Shown: positions 24,637-36,835, counted from the stretch's first letter. The stretch is 64,000 bases of DNA from Mimachlamys varia (GCA_947623455.1 OX392534.1:14022001-14086000), one strand, 5' to 3'. The notes: generated by a model from the letters alone, not told the origin. Program-made: numbers and translations.

Positions 24637-27600
24637 GTAAGTATAATTTGCCGAAACATAGGGACTTGATATTTAAGACATGTAATTTTACTAGTTTATC
24701 TGCATTGTCGTACAGTACTTAGTGTTAAGACGCTTTTGGTGTTGAGACCAATAGTTGGTTAAAATAGCAAGTGGTATATGTTTTACACGTATACATAATA
24801 ATAATTATGATAATTTGTATTTTGTCGGAAATTTATCTCAACGAGTTTTAAACATGTGAGAATTCTTCCTGCATCTTCTGTCGTTTTAATTATCGTGTCC
24901 CATGTCTTGCAGCAGATGACAATAATCGGATAGCTTTATTTATTATGAATTGATCGTAATCTGTCCGGAATCCTAGAAAGTCCCGATGGTATCAGAGTAT
25001 GTCGAATGATCTTACAGATAACTCATCTGTCTACTTTCGATTTCCTTGCTTCAAAATCATCTGTTTGGTTTATGATACTTTCTAATGTAAATACTAGCAC
25101 GTTGTACTTGGAAATAAGTGGTGTGTTTTGCCGACCTCGAATTCCCTCATGCTTGCTTACAAGTTAAATTTGGATTGTCCTTTCATTTAAAATTATGAAT
25201 TGAAATTACCAATTTGCGATATATTGAGATATGTTTTTTTTCAATTTGCTATGGTACAGCTAGAATATAGCTATGTGTGATGTTTTAGGTCTACTGGTGT
25301 ACGACATGTGTGGTTCCAAATCCAGAGCCATCCAGGTACTAAGTCGGTATCTCAATCCAGAGGGTTGTGGTAACAACACCAACCTAGCAGGTATGTACTT
25401 CCATTATCTCAAAACAAACAGTTACATATCTATTATCACAAAAAATATGTACGTATCTCTTTTAGCACAAAAAGGCAGGTACAATATGTACGTATCTCTA
25501 TTAACACAAACGTATGTACGTATTTCTATTAGCACAAAAACAGGTACGTACATGTGTATCTCTATAAGCACAAAAATGTGTACGTATATATATTTACACA
25601 AAAAATAGGTACGTATATCTTATAGCAGAAAAACCAGGTACGTATCTCTATTAGCACACGCAGGTACGTATCTTCATTAGCACAAAAACAGGTATAAAAC
25701 GCTATTCACACCTAACGATATTTACAACAACGAAAACATGTCAATTCCGCAGTTACAATGTACTTGGAGCTATCTGATGGGACTAATGCTGTTAAACAAA
25801 TACACACTTGTTTTTAAATACTCGCGCATTAACTGAAGATTGGACAAGCTCCCGTCCTTAGAAGCCTTAATCTTTACTGAAACTGTTACATTATTTGTAC
25901 ATGTATCTGTGTAATTCTAGAACTGAGGAGATAATCATTTAAAGAAATAAAGCTTGTAGTTCTTTAACCAAAAAAGCCTTTCATTGGGTATTTGTAGGGC
26001 GTTTAATAGGCGATATCTCATTCCTTTCGCATCTCCAAATAATCGGAAGTCGTGCTGGTATGCGCACCTCAAGCAGTGCGTTATTCCCTAGTGATGACGA
26101 TTACCAAATCAGATCGAAAATGTTAACGTTGATATTATGCTTCGATTTAGTTGTCTTGAACTTCGTTCAGTTAACCATTCATAAACCAGTGATATTCCAT
26201 TTCATGTCATTTTTCGATTCTTATTACATTTATAAATGAAGTACTCTTAAATAAACTATATGTATTAATGTATAGAATCTGTTTTCAACTCCAGGGATAA
26301 TCAGTTATACATCCAAAGACATTCGGAACACAATCACCGACTTGGCGAAGCCGTTCGGAATACTCCATGCTATGATATCTGTTGATGAACACATATCGAA
26401 GGGAGAGGATACACGTCTTGACATTGCCACCTTCTCACCATGGAAAATACAAGTAAACTTTCAAGATACACATATTTGTTTCAAGACAGATACTGGTGTT
26501 TGGCATCACATCCTAAATAAGTTTGTCAGCAATATCATGGAAATGTGCATAATTATGTTTTAAAAGACTTTTTCAATTCTTAAAAACATCAAAAACAAAA
26601 CAAAACGTTGTAATGTATACTCGCTTTTATTTGAGGTCAAACAAGATTCCGCAAAATTAAATACCCGCAAAATGTAACACCTTCTTAAGACTAAATATCA
26701 TGAGAGAACAATATGTCCCGGATGACCGCAAATTTTTATACCACTAAATAAGTGAAGAAAAACTCGAAATTTTCTCCCTGTGAAATGAAACAACTATACA
26801 GTTTATGAAGTATAAACACTAGCTATTTTATAATTCAGCTTTCGACCGACAAATGTTTCCTAAAACATCATGTCAGAATATAGCACAGGAAGTAATTTTA
26901 TTGTTTTTACTCTTTAGTATATAAGTAATATAGTTTATCACTAATTGTAGTTGGTAGTGTAGAGAATCAATAATGTCATTAGATGCCCTGATGATGTAAC
27001 GACCAATATCAAATACCTTAAGTAAGTAAGTTCTGCTTCCTTTTACTCTCAGGCAGTGACGGTATTGCTGAGCAGTGCAAACTGGACACGAGTTTCGACC
27101 TTGGCGGTAAACACGCCCAGTGCGCATGCGGAACAGCGATTGTTCAAGAAAATGGCGCTTGATCAACAATCTTGTGTGACAGATTCTGTCGTCTATTACA
27201 ACACCTCCTCCATCGAGTCCCTCAGGTCAAAGGTCGTGGTAGTATTTGTGGCAGGAAAGCACGACCTAAGTGACCTATTGATAGACATGACGTATAAAGA
27301 AGACCACCTATTCATCGTTGTTGGAGATTTTAACATTCTAAACGTTTCGGCGACTAACTTGAATAATGTGATGTTTTTGAGGGAGAGCCTTCCCGCAAAG
27401 GGATATATGTTGGTATATTTGGCGAATATGTTAAATAATATAGAAAAGATGACGGATCCCATTTCCAGGAAATATCTCCAGTCGTTGCCGTTTTGTTCTC
27501 AAAACGACTCCACAGGCCAGACAACCTGTTCCAAGGAAGTGATGGACTATCTTTCTCCGCGGATGAATGGTCGTGACATGATGGCGGTGTTTACGTCGTT

Positions 27601-30600
27601 CTTTAACCTCGAAAGACTTATTCTCCGCGCGGAGGCGTTCAACTGCACGGACTTCAATTTCGAGAAATGCAATAGATATGTGCCATATGTTGCCCTCAGT
27701 ATCAACCAACCGAGCAGCGGGTTTCCATTTAATTTGAATGAGTTGACGGAGGGCTGGCTGTTAGACGACCCTGTAGATGTCCTGGTCACTTCTGCCAAGG
27801 GAGACAACGTCACAGAGGTAATATAGTCGGACCTAGCTATTATTGCTGAGCGTTACATACATGTATGTCCCTGCTGTCCATTGTTCAATATCCACAAAAC
27901 CCTCGGCAAAGCATCGGGGTTTTACCAAAGAAAACACAATCGTTTGAATCTTAAACCCCTGTCATGAAAGAGTCTCATAGTCTCAAACGGATCAGAGTTT
28001 ACATGTGCCCATTCTCTTTGACTCCAGCGTTCAATTATCCATGAAACTTCTTCAATGGGATTCTAGGTTTTGATTGACATTTCACTTTAATTAACACAAT
28101 AGTCTGCAATACAGCTTACATTCTTTTTTTCTATTTTCAGATTGGCAAAATATTTAAAACTAACTTGGTTTGGTCTACTTCGACAATGTGGAAGGATTTC
28201 CAGACTAAAATCAACCAATCAAACTGTGCAGACGACGAATGTGTTTCGTGTGACGTATGTGAACATTCCGTTCAGGACAAAGAATCAGTGGCTTACTTGA
28301 AGGGTGAGCTGTATCTTGGCGGTTTCTTCCCGCTCCATACATCTTCTGTAAATGGCGACGGCTGTGGCGCACTTTCATGGGAGGCCACACAGCTGACCGA
28401 GGCTTTCCTGTACGCTGTTGAGACTATAAAATCCCGGCACCTGTCGGCTGGTATTCTACCGAATGTCGGATTAGGCGCGTTCGTTATAGATTCGTGTGGA
28501 AACAGTGGCAACATAGATACTATTATTGAACAGAAAATGGGGTGCCCAGCCGTATTTAAGGAGGTAAAACACGTAGACCTGAATGATGTTTTGTCATTCG
28601 TGGAATTTAACAACGACCCGTTTCATTCGAAATCTGAATTGATCTCGGGGAAACCTGTAGTTCGTCTTTCAAATCAGGGTGTCGGTTTGAAAGACTTCAT
28701 GTTCAGCGATTTTCTCCCTGAAATACTTTCCTTGTTGACAGACATGAACTGGACTTACATCAGTGTGGTTATATCTGAACAAGTAAATAAGGATGAGTTG
28801 GTACAGAAGGAACTTCAAGCGTTCAGACAGAAAGGTGTTTGCGTGTCACAAATTATGGTTTTTGATTCTACAATACCTGACATGTTAAATGTGACTGCCG
28901 ACGTGTTCGGCCATTCTAGAAAGACAGACGCTGTTCTTCTTCTGACGTTACCTAAAGATTCTGCAGATATAATTAAAGTGGCAAAGAATGCATACAGTTT
29001 GAATGTGCTATTAGCTCCCTGGAGTTTACCCGAAGAGTCGGACTTTGATCTTCCAGGTATGGTAATCGTAAAACCGAAAGTTGAAACGAATTTGAATTTC
29101 TATTCACACATGAGAAACATTGATTCGATGAAATACTCTCGGAACCCCTGGTTGGGGATGTTCCATGAAAGTTACCACCGCTGTCATTACCATAGTGGAT
29201 CTGACATCCTCTACCCAGAACGATGCACACACAACGCCACGATAGAGGGATTGAACAACTCTACGCTGGTAACCCGCCTCATTCATACGGTGGACCTGCT
29301 GGCCAAAGCTATCGACAAGTTATACAAGGAAATTTGTCCTCTCCAGACCGGAATATGTCCGGAATGGGAGACTCAGCCTAATATTCAGTCTCGAATAAAG
29401 TCCATGATTGAGTCTGTCGAGGTGACGGATGGAACAGAAGTGTTCGGTTTCCATGACGACGGAGTATTGAAGCTGCCGCATGACATTCTGAATGTCCAAC
29501 TACAAGATTCCTCGAACATAGAGAGAGTGAAGGTACGTGGATTCATTGTTCTATCTTGTACATTTGTCATATACACTGGTATTTGGGGATGTCAATCTGA
29601 TGGTCTTCGTTGTTCGACATAAAATAATATCTGGAAGCAATTGTGTAGGCATAAGTAAAATGTTTCTAGAAAGCACTATTCAAATGCATACCGAACACAC
29701 CAAAAAAGCTTAATAAAAAACCGGTAGAGAGTATATCGATATCATTGAAATTAAAATGCTTCGGTATGTATATTTATAAACCTTTATATTATAAAATGCA
29801 TTTGAATAGTCGCTCATCTATATCGGTTGTGTTGACATAAGTATAATCAATTATATGATGCGGAAACTTTTGATAATTTATAGATATAAGGGGATCTACT
29901 ATGTTGGTGTATTTTGTAGTCCCTATGTTTTTCCGTAGCCTTAATAACCAGGGTTATCTCTTTGATTGTGGGTACTAAGATTAAGAAAATGTTCATTTTC
30001 CTTTTTATTAGATTGAAAGTATGTAGCAATCATATATCTTTTCGTGAGCCGTTTGAATTAATTAAGGGTCTGTTGCACACATACGTTCTGTTTTAGCAGT
30101 GAAAAGCTGTGTAGACCGAAAAGTTTCTCCACATTTTTGACCCCTAGCACAACCAACTAGCCATGGAAGCGCTAGACTCGCTCCCTCCTGTGATGTTACC
30201 AAAATGGGTTTATTTATTATAACATTCTTGAGACTTTTCAGTCTGATATACATGTATAAACATATAAGAAATTCAGAACTGATATTCTGTTACAGATTGG
30301 CCAGTTTGTGGACAGTATTCTGACGATCAACGGCAACTCGGTGATGACGTATGACCAATCTGGTATCCCATTGGTTGTTCCTCATCACTGCAGTAGCTGG
30401 TGTCCGGAGTGTAACGTCTGTCCTTCACCTCCTAGTGTGACGTCACGCGACCACGTGTACATGCCAGGCGACATCGTGTTCGCATCTGTATTTCCAATCC
30501 ATAGCAGGGGTAGGACGCCTTTCACATGTGGTGGCCTGACGCTTGCTTTGGAAACCGAGGAACTGATAGACGCCTTCCTGTTTGCTGTGATAACTGCCAA

Positions 30601-33092
30601 AGACCGGTACCCGTATCTATTTCCGAACGTCACCGTCGGATCGCTGGTAATTGACTCATGTTCGGATGCAGATGACACTCTTAAAACACTGATGAATTTC
30701 GAAACGTGTTCAACAACTTTCTCGGGTGCTGAAAATCCAACTTTTTCGCCAAGTCCTGCACAAGTGTCCAGTTACCTCCTGTACGGAGATACTGACATGA
30801 CAATACCAACAAGAGCACTTACTGATAGACTCGGAAAACTTGCAATGTCCTTAGGAAGCGACGACTCTGTAGCCCACGACCCTTTATCAAGACAAGTGAT
30901 AATGTTAAATCCATCAGAAACCGTTTATGCTGTTCTGGAATTTCTTATGAGAATGGATTGGACGTATGTGTCTGTCGTTCATTCTAGATCAGATATATAC
31001 ATGTCTGCGCTGAACACATTTATGGCATTTTCCAAGAGTTATAATATATGTGTCGCTTTTAACCATTCCATTGAAGCAGGTGATATTACATCTGCTGTAT
31101 CTGTTTTAAGAATGATCGACCAAACTCCTGCAAACACAGTTATCGTTCTGGCCACAGAAATGGACGCTAGGTTTTTATTAGCGGAGCTAGCGTCAAGACG
31201 TCTATCCAAAAACTTCATCATTGGTGACATCGCCCAGGACTGGGATAATGTCAAGGACATATCAATTCCTCTTGGTACCATCGTTATGGACAAGGCCTGG
31301 AAAATAAACGAAGATTTTTACAACTACTTCGTAAATCCCGTCCATAACGTAAATAGTACAGTGGGAAACCCATGGTTCAGAGACTTTATCAAAACAAGAA
31401 AGATATGCAGAAGTATGGGTAATACTGACTGCAAATCCTCGTCTAACATCCTGATGGAAGCTTCTAAGGTGGTTCTAGGGGTAGACGTGCTGATGCATAT
31501 GCTAAATCATCGGTATTTGAGGTTATGTCCGACAGGGGAAGGACTGTGCACAGCAATGAAACATGTTGGAGAAAGTATGTTAGATGACCCTGAGAATGTC
31601 TCCTTTGTGTACCAGGGTAACTTGTCTGTCCAGGTTCCGTCTGCGGCCACGGCCTCTGGGACATACGTCATCAGTAGCTTCCTACCAAGCGGATTTAAGA
31701 AGGTAAAATGTTGTTTACTTATATTTGTAGTACTGGCTTATTATCACCTGCCCAACTACCGGGGCAGATGTATATAGAGTGCTTTAGTACTCCCTTACTT
31801 ATTTGCATTATTTTTTTTTCCATTTTCAGTTCAATTCATTTTTTCTGCATACTGTTTCTATAATTAAATTTTAAAAGTGCAGCATGTGTTAAACAAAAAA
31901 AGTCTCTTTCTTTCCATAACCTTTGTTATTGAATTCAATTCCTTCTATTTTGTTATAGGTTGGTCAATGGCATGCCGGTTCCTTGGAACTTGATACCACA
32001 AACATTAAGGCTTACGATAGTAACGGGATGGCGTACACGTCAGCTCGGGAATCACGCTGCTACCGGACCTGTGCATGCGTGAACTTTGGTTCAGAAAATT
32101 CCACAAAAGAAGAGGAAATTGAAGATCCGTATTCAAACCTATTGTTCTATGACTCGTCAGCCAAATTTGACAATATGCTGTGGGCCGTTATGGTTCTTAT
32201 TATTTCAGTAGGTGGCGCTTTTGTCGTGTTAATGTTCATGTTCTATGTTATGTATAAGGTGTGTATAGGGTTTCTGTATAGGCGGTACATAGTCCTTGGT
32301 ATGCTAATGTTGCTCTCGGTGATATTTCTGTACCTGGCCGTGATTCCATTCGTGTTTACTCCAAGTGAAAGAGTGTGTGCATGTCGGCGGTTTATTCCTG
32401 GTTTGGCCTATGCGTTTTTATTTGCAACGATTCTCGCCAAGTTGATGGCACTCCGAGCGTACAAGCTCGTCGGTTTGGGAGGAGAGCTGTCCAGTATAAA
32501 TCAATTCCTTGCCATACTGTTTATAACGGGGATTCAGATAGCCATAGGGGTACAGTGGCTAGTGTATGAGAACAATTTCGTCGTCACTAGAACTAAAACA
32601 ATTGTGCAATATGCATGCATATTCGACAAGGTTGAATTTGTTGAATATCTTTCCTATGTAATGTTTGTGATAGTGCTTTGTGCCGTGTATTCTTTAACGG
32701 TGAGAAATGAAAAGAAGAATCTTGGTGAGGCTCGTCTTATTCTTGTAGCAAGTTGGGTCACCATTTTCGTATGGATCACGTGGCTTATCGTCATCTACGT
32801 GGAGCCACGTGAGTATGTGGAGCCGACCATCTGCATTGGGATGATTGTGTGCGCGTCCGTGATCCTAATGGTGGTGTTTGTACCTAAATTATACAGAATT
32901 ACAAACCTTAAATATGATATTAAAGACTCGGGTATGGAGAATGGAGGACTCGGTAAAGTAGACGCTGAATTCATATTTGAACGACCGTTTACTCTTCCTG
33001 CTTCAACGCCATCAGAGGCGACATCAATCAAATACTCAGACAAAACGAACCCAAAGAGTATCTCGACTTTCGATACTACGATGAGTTATTAG
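24381..33092 (+). CDS. Class C GPCR with three tandem Venus-flytrap domains (7 exons, whole gene span)
   Basis: Joined exons 24381-24636, 25289-25390, 26295-26452, 27053-27817, 28141-29532, 30296-31702 and 31959-33092 encode about 1737 residues and keep the frame across six GT-AG introns. The order is: signal peptide (residues 1-22), VFT1 (about 23-427), VFT2 (about 490-891), VFT3 (about 955-1360), a short Cys-containing linker, seven helices (about 1432-1672) and a cytoplasmic tail with many Ser and Thr. mGluR-family landmarks are visible: VGLLVYDMC, RNPWLGMF and GNPWFRDF, NWTYISVV and DWTYVSVV, CPLQTGICP and CPTGEGLC, and PKLYRI after the last helix. It probably senses an extracellular ligand and couples to G proteins at the plasma membrane. 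The ligand is unknown. Family class C mGluR-like receptors carry one VFT; three in a row is unusual. ATG 24381 was chosen because it gives a clear signal peptide. Confidence 0.88.
25289..25390 (+). CDS. Receptor exon 2: VFT1, lobe 1
   Basis: Residues 86-119. The acceptor is GATGTTTTAG/GTC and the donor GCAG/GTATGT, both phase 1. Joined to exon 1 it gives VGLLVYDMCGS, matching the mGluR pattern of a beta strand followed by D-x-C. Confidence 0.8.
25391..25700 (+). repeat. Intronic tandem repeat carrying splice-like sites
   Basis: Begins at the exon 2 donor. Irregular units of roughly 30-40 bp repeat the pattern CAGGTACGTATCTCTATTAG CACAAAAA about eight times. Each unit contains a donor-like CAG/GTACGT, and several contain an acceptor-like pyrimidine-ATTAG. 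The true donor (GCAG/GTATGT) resembles the repeat's own core. Confidence 0.75.
26295..26452 (+). CDS. Receptor exon 3: VFT1, ligand-cleft region
   Basis: Residues 120-172. The acceptor is CTCCAG/GG and the donor ACAA/GTAAAC, ending in phase 0. The segment IISYTSKDIRNTITDLAKPF GILHAM follows the mGluR pattern (G-x-I-x-S-x-S ... A-x-L-x-x-F-x-I-P), but the second amino-acid-binding block (SYAST in classical receptors) is not preserved. Confidence 0.8.
27053..27817 (+). CDS. Receptor exon 4: VFT1, lobe 2
   Basis: Residues 173-427, phase 0 at both ends. The acceptor is TTTTACTCTCAG/GCA and the donor AGAG/GTAATA. It opens with AVTVLLSSANWTRVS, matching the lobe-2 entry of VFT2 and VFT3. Several N-glycosylation sequons (NWT, NTS, NVS, NDS, NCT, NVT) fit an extracellular module. 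Confidence 0.85.
28141..29532 (+). CDS. Receptor exon 5: linker plus complete VFT2
   Basis: Residues 428-891 in one phase 0-0 exon. The acceptor is TTTTTCTATTTTCAG/ATT and the donor GAAG/GTACGT. It starts IGKIF, then a Cys cluster (C-x4-C-x2-C-x2-C), then a complete mGluR-like VFT: GGFFPLH, GAFVIDSCGNSGN, MNWTYISVVISE, RNPWLGMFHESYHRC, ICPLQTGICPEWE. Lobe motifs are well kept, but canonical Ser/Thr glutamate-binding residues are not evident. Confidence 0.92.
30296..31702 (+). CDS. Receptor exon 6: linker plus complete VFT3
   Basis: Residues 892-1360 in one phase 0-0 exon. The acceptor is TTCTGTTACAG/ATT and the donor GAAG/GTAAAA. It begins IGQFVDS, then a Cys cluster (C-x3-C-x2-C-x2-C), then a VFT: FASVFPIHS, GSLVIDSCSDADDT, MDWTYVSVVHSR, GNPWFRDFIKTRKIC, LCPTGEGLCTAM. 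The layout and both boundaries match exon 5, which indicates exon duplication. Confidence 0.92.
31959..33092 (+). CDS. Receptor exon 7: short Cys linker, class C 7TM domain, tail
   Basis: Residues 1361-1737. The acceptor is TTTTGTTATAG/GTT. It starts VGQWHAG, the usual end of an mGluR VFT, then only C-x3-C-x-C in place of a nine-Cys domain. Helices are at about 1432-1458, 1469-1492, 1505-1525, 1540-1563, 1585-1609, 1619-1640 and 1649-1672. Cys before helix 3 (VCACRRF) and in loop 2 (YACIFDK) can form the usual disulfide. Helix 6 has W-x-T-x-F-V-W, and FVPKLYRI follows helix 7. The frame ends with TAG at 33090-33092. Confidence 0.93.
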   Translation, partial: VGQWHAGSLELDTTNIKAYDSNGMAYTSARESRCYRTCACVNFGSENSTKEEEIEDPYSNLLFYDSSAKFDNMLWAVMVLIISVGGAFVVLMFMFYVMYKVCIGFLYRRYIVLGMLMLLSVIFLYLAVIPFVFTPSERVCACRRFIPGLAYAFLFATILAKLMALRAYKLVGLGGELSSINQFLAILFITGIQIAIGVQWLVYENNFVVTRTKTIVQYACIFDKVEFVEYLSYVMFVIVLCAVYSLTVRNEKKNLGEARLILVASWVTIFVWITWLIVIYVEPREYVEPTICIGMIVCASVILMVVFVPKLYRITNLKYDIKDSGMENGGLGKVDAEFIFERPFTLPASTPSEATSIKYSDKTNPKSISTFDTTMSY

Positions 33093-36000
33093 TATGTCCG
33101 TTGTGTTAATCTCAGGCCCATATCTACATGTATACATAAATATACCTGCGTGATATGTTCTGTACAGTGTTAATCATTAATGAAGCAGTTTGTAATATTT
33201 TAATGTGCAAGCTGTTATGCAGTTAAGAAAGAAACCAAAGCAAACTTATTATTTAGACATAGAAGAAGGATCTTACTTTCTTTTTTTATTATTTCATGAA
33301 CTGACCTGTCTTAATTGGAAAGCATACCTTTGCTCATAATTGTACATTGTAGATTAGTATTGAATTGTCCCTCTTGTTATGTGGGATTCCCAAATCCAAG
33401 CTTTGTTATGATCTATACATATTCAACTGAAGTGCTCACAGTAAGTCTTCAAATTTACATAACAATAATTTACAAAACATAGGTCTAGATATACTGAATT
33501 TAATTCTGCGTTTTACAATAGGTAATGATTTTTTTTCATATCAGCATTCATTTATGTAAGTAAAATAAGTAAAACAAACCTGAATGATGTTTTGTTACAA
33601 AAATACATTTCATCGTTATATGAAAGTTGTAAAGCATATTGGAATGTATATTCAACCGTAAATAATGTAGTAATAATAAGTATAATTTAAAGAAATTCCA
33701 CAGGTGCATTGTGTTAAAGTTAACAAATTCATCTTTTGAGTGAATATCGATGTCCCTATTGAATGCTTTTCTAAATTAAAACAAACGTTATGTGGTTTTG
33801 TAGTTATGATATTCATAACATTTTTATTGATGTTTGTTTCGACTTTATTTTGGGATGGTATACTTAAAATTACAATATACATGTATATATTTTTAAAATA
33901 AGATATCTGCTTGTTCTTGCATAACCTTAATAGAGAAATTTTATATTCTATTTTATGAATTGTTTAATCAATGAATGTTTGCTACAATGACTATGTTGTA
34001 TTATAGAGACAAATCACACAAACATATATTTGTATTAACATACTTATCCCTCAGGACGCTTACACTTCTGGAACAGCAGGTCCTTCTAACTTCTAGTTCT
34101 ATTGATGTTGAGGTCGAGTTTAATGGTTTTGTTGACACTTTGGTATCCCCCTGTTCCTTGATTTAAAAAGAAAAGGTGCTTCCAATGCTTCCGAAAACAG
34201 TTGGAAGCAAACATAATTTTGTATCCTAATGCATAAGAGTAACTAAGAAAAGTGAATTCCCGTTCTTTCTTGTTTAAGGATCAGGTGCTTCCAAATGTAA
34301 AGTTGGAAGCAAACTTAACTTATTAAAGTTATTAAGGAAAAGGTGAATTCAAGAGCACGATTAGATCCATTGGAGTTCACAGGCCTGAAATATGAGCTTA
34401 ATAACATATATTGCGCAATTATCTTTATCATAATGGGTATTGTTTTGCATCAGTAAGTGTATATTGAATATTTTTTCTCCGTGGCCTTTCGCTTTAACGA
34501 TTGTATAACACTAACGCATGGTATATAATTTTCTTTTACTTGATTTATAGAGCGATACCTTATTGGTTTAAGATTGATAATACTCTGTCTGATTGATTTA
34601 TTTTTATTGTGTATATATGCATTAAGGGTATTTTGTTATACAAAACATAAGTGCATGTAAATGAACTTATTTATAGAGAAACAGATCAACATTGAGCTTT
34701 GATGTTACATTAGTTTTATGAGCCTGTGGGCTATTCAATTCAGCCTTCGTCCATTGTCCTTTGTACTTATGGATGCTTTTTCTCAGAAAGTGTTTGATTA
34801 TTATTTTTTTCTCAAATTTCAAATGAGAGCTAATTTTAAACTTAATAATGCAAATATCTGGTGGACAGCTGGAATAATTGATTTGAATAATTGCCTTTAC
34901 AGGAGGTGACCGTTAAACGGTACAGCCTATCAGAAAACCTATGTAAAACTATGTCAAAAGTCTGCGAATTATCACTGTGCATATGTTGAGGGTGATATCA
35001 CTGTAAAGAGAACTTTGTCAGCGGATGGCCTCAAAATATCGCCGAATGAATATTGTTACAGATTGATGAAACTGTTCCCCATGATAATTAAGAGAAACTT
35101 TAATTTGATCGTTTTATGGTCTGCATTATCATCAACATTTCATTATTAGTCTTATTCATTTAGATTTGTCGCGTACTGGACCTACTGTTGTTTGGACCCA
35201 GTCATGAAGCGTGTCATCATTTAATAAGGGACATGTAATTACCATAGGTGGAACAAACTATTTTCTATGTAGTGTGATGATGTGAGAAATTATTCAGTAG
35301 GCGCATTCGAGTGTATGTGTCTTTATGTCCGGGTATATATCAAAGAAATTGAAATACAAACATACTCTCAGGATGGAAATGTGGATGTGGACGTCGAAAA
35401 TAAGTTACTTGTTAAAAAAAAAACCAAATCGTTGTTATTGTTATAATATTATTACGGAATGGGTTTTATTTATTTATATGATATTCTGACTTTAAAGCGT
35501 TTATTTCATGATACTGCAGCAGACACTTACTCTTCCGGAACAAGGTTCTTCATGTAAATCTTTTCTTTTTTTTCTTATTTTGCCACTAGCTTAATCGGTT
35601 TTGATTTCAGATTATGATTTTGTTGACGCTTCGGTATTTTCTATTTTTTTACTACTTATTATGGAACGTACGTTTTCCATTTGTTTTTAAAAACACTAAA
35701 TTATTCTTTATTTTTCATTCACATTAACTCCTTCTATGACTCCATTTCTCTTCAATGGTTTGGTTAATGAAACAGTATTCGCGTAGCCACTTTTAAAACA
35801 AAAGAAATGTTCACATCCGCATTTCCAGTAATGTTCATAGTAGTCAATGTATTGCTATAACATAGTTGATAATTGGAATATGTAATCCTTATCTTTTTGA
35901 CTAGCCTAGGTATTATGAAACAGTACGAAACAAATCACCATTGTTATGTACTGTAGTTTTCCTTTTTCAGTGTTTGTGAAATACAATTTGCACTATCTCC

Positions 36001-36830
36001 TGAACTTGTTAATTTGATTAAAGATGACTTTATAAAAGCTATGGTGTTTTATGTACTTTTCTATGTTTTTATAATCACTTTTGAGAACATCATCATTGTG
36101 TGGTGTTTCAAAGATGAAATCAGATCATTTCTTATAAACGGGATTTCATCCAAAGATTGCACCAACGGTACATTATGTTCTTCTGGGGTACATGTACCAA
36201 ACCCAGCATTGTCATAATAACCAACGTCACATCAGATGATCCAGTTAATACTTTCTACATTTAATGACATATAGCCCATTTCATCGGGGATATTGGTTCG
36301 CAAGAATAAGGTTTATTTCAGCATCAGCACGAATCCCCTGCATGTTTCAGTCCGGAGATGAATTATTGTAACAACATTTAAGCTTTTATCAGTAAACTCT
36401 AAGGGAAAATAACCCCATTTTGTTTCTTTAACTTAGAGGACACCTAACACAGTACACAATTCAAATAATTTTGTCCACGGATCAAAGTGTAATGCCGCGA
36501 ATGAATTGGTTATTGCTACTATGAATTACTTGTTTTCTAGTTATCAAATAACCTGTGAATTTAAAACAAGGTATGTATCGCTTTACCTAAAGAATGGTAG
36601 CCGAGCAATGGGAATAAAAAAAATATTCAACGTCCTTCTCCATTTATATTTCCATTGCAAGGTTTGTCATTTCAGGTGACATACAATTCATCTTAGATTT
36701 TACGGACTAAGCCGGTTTTTTCACTTGCATGTTGAACTAGGGAAGTCATCGGTCGCCATTAGGCGAAGAAGAACGTTAAGTTGATGCATGTCGGAGGAGG
36801 GGTTACTAGCAATACCAGTACCACCATAAG
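33093..36830. other. 3' flank of the receptor gene, gene-free
   Basis: The receptor 3' untranslated region should occupy the first part. I see ATTAAA near 33774 but no decisive polyadenylation site. A two-copy tandem repeat of about 110 bp (GGTGCTTCCAA ... TTGGAAGCAAAC ... GTGAATTC) lies at 34174-34350. A Penelope-associated repeat fragment lies at 35510-35655 and a weaker one at 34045-34160. No further gene is supported. Confidence 0.5.
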
Positions 36831-36835
36831 ATTAT

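Noticed and set aside
27196..27813. Minus-strand frames opposite receptor exon 4
   Set aside because: Shadows of the real exon. Domain motifs and splice sites are on the + strand.
36014..36217. 67-codon + strand frame with a hydrophobic segment
   Set aside because: AT-rich composition produces hydrophobic readings. There is no homology, promoter or splice context.
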